Part shown: one piece after another, positions 42,075-52,700 of the stretch
Numbering within the stretch: the stretch's first letter is position 1
How the letters are laid out: every line of letters begins with the position of its first letter
Origin: Agromyces sp. Leaf222
GTDB lineage: Bacteria; Actinomycetota; Actinomycetes; Actinomycetales; Microbacteriaceae
DNA length: 64,000 bases
Assembly: GCF_001421565.1 (NCBI RefSeq)
Contig: NZ_LMKQ01000002.1
Span: forward strand, 186,001 to 250,000
Direction: 5' to 3'
Position numbers and translations under genes: made by a program
The notes under the pieces: generated by a model
Databases searched by the model: none
What the model was told of the DNA's origin: nothing
The model's input: the letters and a program-made list of their open reading frames with translations, nothing else

Positions 42075-45000
42075 ATGGCCTCGGATGCCTTCATCGTCGG
42101 TGAAGAGTGGATCAGCGAGCACTACTTCAACACGGATGCCGCGAAGCAGTCGTTTCAGGCGAGGGTGACCCAGCGACGCAAGACGTGGGATGCCGAGCAC
42201 GACGCGGGCGAGACCTCGGCGCGTGACGTGTTCTCGTCGGCGCACCGTGAGCTGGTGAACGCATTCGCAGAACTCGAAGAGACGGTCGCCAAGGAAGCCG
42301 GCGTCGTGAGTGATGCCGCCGCCCGTGTCGCTCGGCTGCTGAAGCAGAGCCTCGGCTTCACCTCGGGCCTGTACGAGCTCGAGCAGCGCGGCCCGGTCGG
42401 TTTCGTGACCCAGCGCGGGCTCGATGAGCCGGCCCACGTGGCGATCGTCGACGCCGTGCCTGTCGCAGAGATCGACGATCTGTTGCAGCGAGATGCGGAG
42501 ACGCTGTCAGAGCCGTTCGCGCCGATCGACGACGAGAAGCATCCCATCGCGTCGGCCGCGCGACTGCTCTCAGTGCTGTTCGCCGATGAAGACGGTCCTG
42601 CGTTCGCCCTGGTGCTGGCGGGTCGCTGGGTGCTGCTCGCCGAACGTGAGCGGTGGGCCGAGGGGCGCTACCTCGCCGTGAACCTGCAACTCGCGGTCGA
42701 CCGCAACGACCAGAAGAAGGGCGGCGAGCTTGATCGCGCCCTCGCGTGCATCGCCGCCGAGTCGCTGCTGCCCGACGCTGAAGGCACAGTGTGGTGGGCG
42801 ACGGTCTTCGACGAGTCGATCAAGCACACCGTCGGCGTCTCGAAAGACCTGCGCGAGGGCGTGCGGTCCTCGATCGAGATCATCGCGAACGAGGTCGTGC
42901 GCCGTCGAGCGATGTGTCGTCTCGAACCGCTGCCGTCGAGTGAGGCGCAGCCGCTCGCGAAGCAGGCACTGCGATACCTCTATCGCATCCTGTTCCTGCT
43001 CTATGCCGAGGCCTCGCCCGAGCTGCAGGTCGTGCCCGTCGGCAGCGGCGAATATGAAGAGGGCTACAGCCTCGATCGGCTGCGCGAGCTCGTGCTCGTC
43101 GACCTGCCCGGTGACGCCGCCGATCGCACCCACCTGCACGGGTCGTTGCGCGTGCTCTTCCGCCTGGTCGATGGCGGCCATGCCGCGGTGACGACGGCAT
43201 CGGATGCCGCGGCCGCATCCGATCTGCCCGAGGGCCTGGTGTTCAATCGCCTGACCGCCGACCTCTTCCTATCGAGTGCGACGGCGCACATCGACGAAGT
43301 CGGGCTCGGCGACGAGGCGATGCAGCGGGTGCTCGCGCACTTGTTGCTGAGCAAGGAGCAGCGAGGTCGGGACCGCGGCTTCATCAGCTACTCCGATCTC
43401 GGCATCAACCAGCTCGGTGCTGTGTACGAGGGCCTGATGTCGTACACGGGTTTTTTCGCCGAGACCGATCTGTTCGAGGTGGCGAAGGACGGCGACGCGT
43501 CGAAGGGGTCGTGGGTCGTCCCCACCGACCGCAGCGAGGGCATCGAGCGAAAAGACTTCGTTCGGGCCGAGAATCCGCAGACCGGCGAGGTGAAGAGAGT
43601 GCTGCACCCGCGCGGCAGCTTCGTGTACCGCCTTGCAGGCCGTGAGCGTCAGCAGTCGGCCTCGTACTACACGCCTGAAGTGCTCACCCGGTTCGTGGTC
43701 AGCCAGTCGCTCGAAGAGCTCCTCGACCAGGACGGCCACACGACCACGGCGGCCGAGATCCTCGAGCTCACGGTCTGCGAGCCGGCCCTCGGGTCCGGCG
43801 CGTTCGCGATCGAGGCGGTGCGCCAGCTCGCCGACGAGTACCTGAAGCGCCGTGAGCTGGAGGTCGGTAAGAAGGTCGATCCCGAGCAGCGGCCCCGCGA
43901 GCTGCAGCGGGTCAAGGCCTCGATCGCCCTGCACCAGGTCTACGGCGTCGACCTCAATGCGACCGCTGTCGAGCTGGCGGAGATCTCGCTCTGGCTCGAC
44001 ACGATGGTGGAGGGACTTTCGGCGCCATGGTTCGGCCTGCACCTGAAGCGTGGCAATTCGCTCATCGGTTCTCGTCGGGCGGTCTACTCCCGCGATCAGG
44101 TGAACAAGAAGTCCTGGCTCAAGGATCCGCCGAGGCCGGTGTCTGTTCGTGATCTCGCCGACAACATCGCCGCCGGCCGTCTCGCCGAGGGCGCCGCGGG
44201 TGCGATCCACCACTTCCTGCTACCGGCCGCCGGATGGGGGTCCGCCGTCGACGCGAAGGAGGCGAAAGAGCTCGCTCCCGAGGCGTTGGCGCGGCTCAGG
44301 GGGTGGCGCAAGTCCATCTTCGCCAAGCCGACCAAGAAACAGCTCGATCAGCTGGCGAGCCTCTCGAATCGAGTGGAGGCGCTCTGGCAGCTCGCGCTTC
44401 GCCGGCTGACGATCGCCGAACGCGAGGCTCGGCGCGACATTCCCCTCTGGGAGAGTGCAGAGCGTCACACAGCCAGCGGTGCAGCGGTGAGTCGCGCGGA
44501 GATCGAACGCAAGCTGAACGATCCCGAAGGCGCGTTCCAGCGCCTCCGCCGCGTGATGGACGCCTGGAACGCCATGTGGTTCTGGCCGCTGACCGACACG
44601 CTGACGGGGGGCGCCACGCCGCCCTCGCTCGACGAGTGGATCGCGGGCCTACGAGGAATCCTCGGTGAGCACACCGAAGCCAAGGGCGTCGCAGCCCGTT
44701 TCGGACAGACGACCTTCGCCTACGCGAGCGGTGGCTGGGAGGAGCTCAACGAGGAGGAGCGCGACAACCTCGACTTCGCGAGCGCCGAAGGCGTCGCCGA
44801 CCTAGTCGCGTCGACACCGTGGCTGGGAGCAGTCGAGCGTATTGCTGCGCAGCAGGGGTTCTTCCACTGGGAACTCGATTTCGCCACCGTGTTCGAGCGC
44901 GGCGGATTCGACCTGCAGGTCGGAAACCCGCCATGGGTCCGGCCGCGGAGCGATGTCGACGCGCTGCTGGCCGAGGGCGATCCGTGGTGGCAGCTGGCCG

Positions 45001-46772
45001 TGAAGCCCACGCAATCGCAGATCGCGGGGAAACGCGCGCTCACATTGGAGCTCCCCGGCATGTCGGATCTCGTCATCGACGGCACCGCGGATGTCGCCGT
45101 TACCGCGGCCTTCGTCGGTGACCCGACGGTGTATCCGCATCTGGCGGGGCTCCAGCCCGATCTCTACCGCTGCTTCATGGAAGCAACGTGGAACCGCCAG
45201 AGCCCACGTGGGGTCATCGGACTCATCCACCCTGAAACACACTTCACCGATGAGAAAGCGGGCGTGCTGCGGGCCGCAACGTACCAGCGACTGCGCCGGC
45301 ATTGGCAGTTCGTGAACGAGCTGTCATTGTTCGAGATCGACCATCATGTCTCGTACGGAGTCCACGTGTACGGGGCGAAATCGAGTCCGGGTTTCTTGAT
45401 GGCGACGTCGCTCTACCACCCGGAGACCGTGGTGGCCTCACTACGTCACGACGGATCCGGCGAGGAGCCCGGGCTAAAAGACCGCGATGGCAAGTGGGAT
45501 CTCCGACCCCACGCCTCGCGGATCACGATGGTCACGGATGAGGCCCTCGCGACCTGGCACGCGGTGCTTGAAAGCGACGCGGTGCCCGTGAGGCAAGCGC
45601 GAATGGTCTATGCCGTTAACAGGGCAACGAGTGAGGTGCTGCGCAAACTCTCGGCCGCGCCGCGCATCGGCGCTCTCGGGCTGGAGTTCTCTCGAGGATG
45701 GGACGAGAGCATCGATCGCAAGAAAGGCATGTTCGAGGTTCGTTGGGGTGAAGTCGAGTCATGGCGCGACGCGATCCTTCAGGGGCCGCATCTCTTCGTC
45801 GCCAATCCGTACTACAAGTCGCCGAACCCGACCATGCTGCACAACCAGGACTGGTCGGCCGTCGACCTTGAGGCGCTCGCGCCCGACGCGCTACCGGTCA
45901 CCGCGTACAAGCCTGCCAAACCGCCGGCAGAGTACGACGCCAGCTACACTCACTGGGGTCCTGACCGTGAGCCCGCCCGTGACCACTTCCGTATCGCCTG
46001 GAGGCGAATGGCGGCGAACACGGGAGCACGCACCCTCGTGACGGCACTGATCCCCAAGGGTGCTGCACATGTGCACCCTGTCTATTCGGCCGCATCGCTA
46101 ACAAGTCCCGAGGCGCTGCCGGTGGTCGGGGCCTTCCTTTCTTCGTTGGTCTCCGACTTCCTGGTGCGAGTCGCGCCGAAGTCCGAGATCCTGTTTAGCA
46201 CCATCGACCGGATGCCCTTGGTCCGAGGTGCCACGCTCGAACCCGAGCTCGCTCATCGCTGGCTTCGCCTAAACGCGGTTGCTGACGTCTACGCGGAGTT
46301 TTGGGCAGAAAACTACTCCAAAGGGTTCGGCGCCGACGAGTGGTCCGGCGGGTTGTCATATGAGAAACGGCCAGAACTATGCTCCCCCTCGGTGCGCTGG
46401 CATCGAGAGGTTCCCCTTCGTCGCGCGTCGGATAGGCTTCAGGCCCAAGTCGAGTTGGACGCGATTGTCGCTCTCCTTCTTGGCCTATCGATAGACGAAC
46501 TGAACACCATTTATCGCACCCAGTTCGCAGTGCTATACGGCTACGACCACCGTTCGACGTTCTATGATGCGAACGGTCGGCTCGTGCCGAACTCCGTTCT
46601 CACCGTCTGGCGGCAGAAAGGTGGCGATATCTCCGCGGAGGAACGCACCTCGCCGCATCCGGGGTCAGGTATCGACTACACCTACGAGTTGCCGTTCGTG
46701 ACGCTCGATCGCGAAGCCGACATGCGACAGGCGTATGCGCATTTCGAGCGGATCCTCAAGGAACGGTCATGA
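42075..46772 (+). CDS. DrmMI-like N6-adenine DNA methyltransferase (type IIG/PglX-like)
   Basis: A 1565-residue Eco57I/PglX-like methyltransferase. SAM motif I CEPALGSGAFAIEAV (~569), VYGVDLNATAVELAEISLWL (~620) and catalytic NPPW in LQVGNPPWVRPRSDV (~952). RQQSASYYTPEVLTRFV (~525) is the usual lead-in of these enzymes. The ~570-residue N-terminus may hold accessory or nuclease-related functions, but no PD-ExK motif is evident. C-terminal ~450 residues should contain target recognition and are encoded by less GC-biased DNA than the rest. In DISARM class 1 DrmMI marks self DNA. Coupled on both sides: it abuts drmD and overlaps the next gene (ATGA). Confidence 0.85.
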   Translation: MASDAFIVGEEWISEHYFNTDAAKQSFQARVTQRRKTWDAEHDAGETSARDVFSSAHRELVNAFAELEETVAKEAGVVSDAAARVARLLKQSLGFTSGLYELEQRGPVGFVTQRGLDEPAHVAIVDAVPVAEIDDLLQRDAETLSEPFAPIDDEKHPIASAARLLSVLFADEDGPAFALVLAGRWVLLAERERWAEGRYLAVNLQLAVDRNDQKKGGELDRALACIAAESLLPDAEGTVWWATVFDESIKHTVGVSKDLREGVRSSIEIIANEVVRRRAMCRLEPLPSSEAQPLAKQALRYLYRILFLLYAEASPELQVVPVGSGEYEEGYSLDRLRELVLVDLPGDAADRTHLHGSLRVLFRLVDGGHAAVTTASDAAAASDLPEGLVFNRLTADLFLSSATAHIDEVGLGDEAMQRVLAHLLLSKEQRGRDRGFISYSDLGINQLGAVYEGLMSYTGFFAETDLFEVAKDGDASKGSWVVPTDRSEGIERKDFVRAENPQTGEVKRVLHPRGSFVYRLAGRERQQSASYYTPEVLTRFVVSQSLEELLDQDGHTTTAAEILELTVCEPALGSGAFAIEAVRQLADEYLKRRELEVGKKVDPEQRPRELQRVKASIALHQVYGVDLNATAVELAEISLWLDTMVEGLSAPWFGLHLKRGNSLIGSRRAVYSRDQVNKKSWLKDPPRPVSVRDLADNIAAGRLAEGAAGAIHHFLLPAAGWGSAVDAKEAKELAPEALARLRGWRKSIFAKPTKKQLDQLASLSNRVEALWQLALRRLTIAEREARRDIPLWESAERHTASGAAVSRAEIERKLNDPEGAFQRLRRVMDAWNAMWFWPLTDTLTGGATPPSLDEWIAGLRGILGEHTEAKGVAARFGQTTFAYASGGWEELNEEERDNLDFASAEGVADLVASTPWLGAVERIAAQQGFFHWELDFATVFERGGFDLQVGNPPWVRPRSDVDALLAEGDPWWQLAVKPTQSQIAGKRALTLELPGMSDLVIDGTADVAVTAAFVGDPTVYPHLAGLQPDLYRCFMEATWNRQSPRGVIGLIHPETHFTDEKAGVLRAATYQRLRRHWQFVNELSLFEIDHHVSYGVHVYGAKSSPGFLMATSLYHPETVVASLRHDGSGEEPGLKDRDGKWDLRPHASRITMVTDEALATWHAVLESDAVPVRQARMVYAVNRATSEVLRKLSAAPRIGALGLEFSRGWDESIDRKKGMFEVRWGEVESWRDAILQGPHLFVANPYYKSPNPTMLHNQDWSAVDLEALAPDALPVTAYKPAKPPAEYDASYTHWGPDREPARDHFRIAWRRMAANTGARTLVTALIPKGAAHVHPVYSAASLTSPEALPVVGAFLSSLVSDFLVRVAPKSEILFSTIDRMPLVRGATLEPELAHRWLRLNAVADVYAEFWAENYSKGFGADEWSGGLSYEKRPELCSPSVRWHREVPLRRASDRLQAQVELDAIVALLLGLSIDELNTIYRTQFAVLYGYDHRSTFYDANGRLVPNSVLTVWRQKGGDISAEERTSPHPGSGIDYTYELPFVTLDREADMRQAYAHFERILKERS

Positions 46773-49700
46773 GCGAGCTCCTGCCCTCCGTTGAGGCCGA
46801 ACAGGTTCGCCGGAGCCTGCTCGGGTATCTCACGACCACCTTCGCGCTCTCCGACAGCGATGCGAGCAGTGCGCTCGAGTCGTTCCTCGACGACCCTCGT
46901 GATGGTATCTTTCGAGGCCCGTACGTTCGGGTGAGGCTTCCGTTCCAGCCGGCTGTCGATGGGTGGCGTACGAGTCTCGACTGGTACGAGGGTCCGACGC
47001 CGTACGGTCACCAGGCGTCGGCGTTCGACCGGCTGAGCAGCGCGAATCTGTCCGCCGAGAAACCGCGACCGCTGCCGACGCTCGTGACGACCGGTACCGG
47101 GTCCGGAAAGACCGAGGCATTCCTGCATCCGATCCTCGATCACGTCCTGCGCGCCAAGCGCGACGGCGTCGTTGGCGTGAAGGCCCTCATCCTCTACCCG
47201 ATGAACGCCCTCGCCAACGACCAGGCCCGACGCCTGACCGAGCTGTTGACGACTCATGACGAACTCCGCGGCATCCGTGCGGCGATCTACACCGGCCAAG
47301 GCGGTGCCGAACGTTCCTCGGTGACGACCGACGGACTCATCACCAGCCGTGCCGCGATCAGGGCGCAGGCGCCCGACATCCTGCTCACGAACTACAAGAT
47401 GCTCGACCAGCTGTTGCTGCGCACCGAAGACCAGCCGCTGTGGAAGCAGAGCGCCGAGAGCCTGCAGTACCTCGTGCTCGACGAGTTCCACACGTACGAC
47501 GGGGCGCAGGGCACCGATGTGGCCATGCTGTTGCGTCGCCTGGGGCTCACGCTTGAACGATTCCGATCGGATGCCGCCGGCGCTCACGCCGCCCCGAGCA
47601 CGACGACCACCCGGCCGCTCGGCGACGTCACAGCGGTCGCCACGTCGGCCACCCTCGGCGACAAGGGCGACCCGAGCGCGATGATCGACTTCGCGCGCAC
47701 GGTGTTCGGCGACGACTTCGACGAATCGTCCGTCGTCACCGAGACACGCATGACCTACGACGAATGGGCCGGCAACGCCGTCGAGGTCGTGACGAGGCTC
47801 GGCCTCCGGGCGAAGCCCGTAGGCACGCCGCTCGTCGAAGACGTGCTCGCGTCGCTGGACGAAGCAGGTCCCGAAGACCTCGACGCGATGACGGCCGCCA
47901 TCGTCGCGTCGCTCTATGAGCGAGAAGACGGCAATGCTGTCGCGTCGGCCACATTGACCAGAGCCGAGGTCTTCGCACTCGTTCGTGCGCATCCGATCAT
48001 TCACAACTTGACCGAGCTTGCCACGGATGCCGCCCAGATCGACCAGCTCGCGGATGCCATGCTCCCCGCCGGACTCGCGGCCGACGAGACCTACGAGCAT
48101 CGGGCTGTCATTCGCCGACGATTCCTGGTCACGTTGCTCAGCGCCCTCAGCCACGTTCGTGCGATCGAGCAGCGCGCCGCGCTCTCGATCGACCTGCATC
48201 TCTGGGTGCGGGCCCTCACCCGGATCGACCGGGAGGCCGCACCCGTCGTCGGATTCCGGTGGAGCGACGACGGGATGATCGAAACCGACGCGGCGGATGC
48301 TGAAGCGGCACCCGCGTTCCCCGCCGTGTACTGCCGCCATTGTGGCCGAAGCGGATGGGGCGTGCAGCTTGCGCCCGTGGGCAGCTATCTCGATCACGAC
48401 GAGGTCGACGTCCGCGGCAACCACCTGCACGGTGAGCGCGGGTTCCGTGCCCTCATCCATGCGCCGAAGGAGGCGCGCCTCGATAGCCCCCACGAGGTCG
48501 ACGGACTGCGCTGGTTCCATGTGCGCGACCGGATGATCCTCGACCAGGCGCCTGCCGACGACGGCGACGAGACCGTCGTGCTGCCGGTGCTCGTGCTCAC
48601 CGGCGTCGACGCCGAAGACGGCTCGAAGAACGACGACTGTCCGTCGTGCGGACGCGCCGACGGCATCCGCTTTCTCGGCAGCGCCATCGCGACCATGCTC
48701 TCGGTGGCCGTCACCACGCTGTTCGGGGAGGCAGGGCTCGACACCGCGGAAAAGAAGGCACTCGTCTTCACCGACAGCGTGCAGGATGCCGCGCACCGCG
48801 CGGGATTCGTGCAGAGCCGATCGCACGTCTTCTCACTGCGCAACGCGATCCGCCGAGCCATCGGCTCCCGCGCCGCGAACCTGCCGAAGCTCGTCGAACT
48901 GCTGCTCAGCGATGCCGGCGACGACCGATCCGCGCGGTATCGACTGCTCGCACCCGAGATCGTCGATCACGACAACTTCCGCGAGTTCTGGGAGGCGGAA
49001 CGGGCGGCCGACGTCGACCCGAACGTCGAGGAGCGTGTGCGGCAGCGACTGCTGTTCGACCTCACGATGGAGTTCGGGCTGCAATCGAGGGTCGGCCGCA
49101 CCCTCGAACTCACGGGCAGCCTCGCCGCCGAGGTCAACGCGGGCGCAGCGGCGAAGCTCGACGCGATCGGCCGCGCCGCCCTCACCGGGTACTCGCGGGC
49201 ACAGCCGCTCGACGAGGAGCCGACGGCCGAGGTGCCGAAGGACACGGTCGTGCGGTGGGTGCGCGGGGTGCTCGAGCGCATGCGCGATCGGGGCGCGATC
49301 GACCACGAGTGGTTCCGCAAGTACATCGAGAACGACGGCAGGCGCTGGTACCTCTGGGGTGGCCGCCCGCGCGGCGTCGGCATGCCTGCCTTCCCCGACG
49401 GTCGCGATGCCCCCGGTTTTCCCCGGGTCGGCAGCGTCGCGGCCGGCGCGGGTCGAGGCCAGAAGAGCAACCTCGACGTCGCGAACTCGAGCCAGAGCTG
49501 GTTCGCCGTCTGGGCGCGCGACGTGCTCGGCGTCCCCGCGAGCGTCGGAGCGCACCTCACACGCGCGCTCCTCGCCGAGCTCGACCACGAGGGGGTCATC
49601 ACGTCGACGGCGATCGGCTCAGGGGCTGCCACCGTCTACCGCCTGGCCGCGGCATCCGTCATGGTGCACCCGGTCGAACTCACCGACCTCGAAGCCGGGC

Positions 49701-52700
49701 GCCATCTGCTGGTGTGCGACGTCTGTCAGAACCCCGTGCCCGGCAGCACGACCGTGATCGATCAACTCGTCGACGGTCCGTGCACGTCGGCTCGATGCCC
49801 CGGGCGGCTGCGAAGCTCTGAAGCCACGGTCAACTACTACCGGACGCTCTACAACGACGGCGACATGCGTCGCGTCGTCGCCCGCGAGCACACGAGCCTG
49901 CTCGATGACGAGACCAGGCTCGCCTACGAAGACGGATTCAAGTCGTCCGGGGCCGATCCCGATACGCCGAATGTGCTCGTCGCGACTCCGACGCTGGAAA
50001 TGGGCATCGACATCGGCGATCTGTCGACCGTGATGCTCGCGGGTCTGCCGAGGTCGGTCGCGTCGTACCTGCAGCGCGTCGGTCGCGCGGGTCGACTCAC
50101 CGGCAATGCGCTCTCGCTCGCGTTCGTCACCGGACGCGGCGAACAGTTGCCGAAGCTCGGCGAACCACTCTCCGTGATCAACGGAGCGGTGCGCCCTCCT
50201 GCGACGTATCTCAACGCCGAAGAGATCCTGCGCCGGCAGTACTTCGCCGCGCTCGTCGACCGTCGGGCTGCCGACCTCGCCGACCCGCCCCGGCAGGCTC
50301 GAGACGTGCTGAAGAGTTCGGAGCCCGGGACGTTGCTCGGCGACATCGTCGCGGATGCCGAAGCCGAGCACCTCGAGCGGGTCGAGTCGTTCCTCTCGAC
50401 GTTCCCCGTCGATGCATTGAGCACCTGGGCTCGTGACGCGCTGCGCGCGTGGGCGACGCCCGGCGAAGATGCGGGTTCGAGCCGCCTCGCTACGGCGGTA
50501 CGTGACGCCGTGCAGCGCTGGACCGAGCAGGTCGACCTCGTGCGCCATCGTAAGGACGCCGTTGCGGATTCGCTCGACGAGCTCAAGCGCGCCGCCGACC
50601 ACCCGACGGCCGGCGACGACGAGAAGCGCGAGTACCGCTCGGCTCGTGCGTCGTATGCGATGGCGACGAAGCAGCTCGCCGATCTGCGGTCGGAGCACTG
50701 GGTCTCCGCGCTCGAGCGATTCGGACTGCTGCCGAATTACTCGCTCATCGACGACTCGGTGCGGCTCGACGTCGCGCTCAGCTGGATCGACCCCGACAGC
50801 CTCGAATATCGAGATCGTGCATTCAGCTACGAGCGCGGTGCCGGCGTGGCGATCAGCGAACTCGCGCCCGGTGCGGTGTTCTACGCTCAGGGCCTCGAGA
50901 TCGGCATCGACTCCATCGATCTCGGCAGCGGCGGTGAGGCCGTGCGCACCTGGTCGTTCTGTCCCGCCTGCGGACACGGATACGACCACGGAACAGTCGA
51001 AGCCCTCCGAACGTCCTGCCCGCGGTGCGGGAGCACCGGCATCGCCGACACGGCCCAGCACCTGCAGGTCGTCGAGCTCGAACAGGTGTCGGCCGAGGTG
51101 CGGCGCGACGAGGCATCCATCAGCGACGGACGCGATGAGCGTCGGCGCGAGCGCTTCGTGATGCAGGTGGCCGCCGACGTGGATCCGACCGGCATCACCG
51201 ACGCCTGGTACGTCGAAGGTGAGGCGTTCGGCGTCACCTACCTGCGCGACCTCACCGTGCGCTGGCTGAACCTCGGCCGCGTCGGCGGTTTCGGGGAGAC
51301 CCGCTTCATCGCGGGCGATGAACGCCAGGCGCCGCTGTTCAGGGTGTGCTCCGTGTGCGGAAAGCTCGATGGCGAGGCGAACACCAACTCGCGTCGCGAG
51401 CATAAGCCCTGGTGCGCCGTGCGCGACGCGACCACCGAGAACACGACGTCGCTAGCGCTCAGTCGAACGCTCACGACACAGGGGATTCTCCTGCGTCTGC
51501 CGCCGCAACTCACCATCGGCGACACCCTCGCCGTTCCAAGCCTGTCGGCCGCCCTGCTTCGCGGACTTCGAGAGGTGATCGGAGGAGACCCCGACCACCT
51601 GCGCATCGTCGAGACGGTCGAGCCGGTGCTCACCGACGGGACCGAGAACGTGCCGGCGCTGCTCGTGCACGACTCCGTTCCGGGCGGGACCGGCTATCTC
51701 GCCGAACTCGCCGACGAGACGCAGATGCGCGAGCTGCTCACGGTCGCCTGGCAGACCGTGCGCGACTGCCCGTGCAAGACCGAGGGGCGTTCCTCCTGTC
51801 ACCGGTGCCTCTTGCCGTATGCCCCCGGCGCGGCATCCGACCGGGTCTCGCGTGCGAGTGCCGAACGAAGCCTCGCCGTGCTGCTCGGCGTGCACGACGG
51901 CGAGCCCACCGAGTGGGTCGTGACGCGTCAGGACCCCGGGGTGCAGGTCGGCGAGTCGGTCATCGAACAGCTCTTCCGACAGGTGTTCATGGACCGGGCG
52001 AAGGCGCTCGGCGCCGGAGTCAAAGAGATCCCCGGTGACAAGGGCAACAAGATCCAGGTCTCGTTCCCGGGCAACCGGCGCATCTGGATGCTGCGGCCGC
52101 AGGTCGAGCTCGGATACACCACACCCGACTTCGTGTTGGAGCAGTTCGGGGGCGGCGCCAAGCCGATCGCGATCTACACCGACGGATTCGCGTTCCATGC
52201 GACGCCCCAGCACAACCGGATCGCCGACGACGCCAAGAAGCGCGACCTCGCGCGATACGACGGATACCTCGTGCTCGGCATCCATTGGGACGAGCTCATC
52301 CGTGCGCGCGACGGCAAACCGGAACCGAAGGCCGCCTGGTTCGACCCGGCGGCCGCCGGCGACTTCCTCGGCATGTACAACCTGCCGCTCGCGGCGCTCG
52401 ATCACGTGCTCGCGAACCCCGTCTCCCAACTCATGGAGTGGATGCAGAACCCCGACAAGGCGCAATCGAGGTGGGAGACCATCGCCGATGCGCTGCCAAT
52501 GCTGACCCGATTGCCCGCCGCGGGGCTCGTCGACGCCGGGTCGCACTCGCTCGTCGAGTTCACGGCGGAGACGCTCCGTGCGGGCGCGTCGAGCGGGACG
52601 TCGCCGATGAGCTGGCAGCTTCGATTCGGAGCATTCGCGATGACCACGCGGTTCATCACAGCGGGCAAGACCGACGTGGTCGCGATGCTCGACGACCGCG

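Noticed and set aside
40104..42437. 777-codon minus-strand frame opposite the DrmD-like gene
   Set aside because: Antisense shadow caused by GC-biased third positions; the plus-strand frame has full helicase motifs.
42075..46772. Type I HsdM or BREX PglX assignment
   Set aside because: No HsdS/HsdR, PglZ or BrxC genes nearby; the DrmD-like neighbour favours a DISARM class 1-type methyltransferase, though PglX-like ancestry is possible.
46682..48826. 714-codon minus-strand frame opposite the DruE-like gene
   Set aside because: Low-complexity Arg/Gly/Val shadow; the helicase frame on the other strand is unmistakable.
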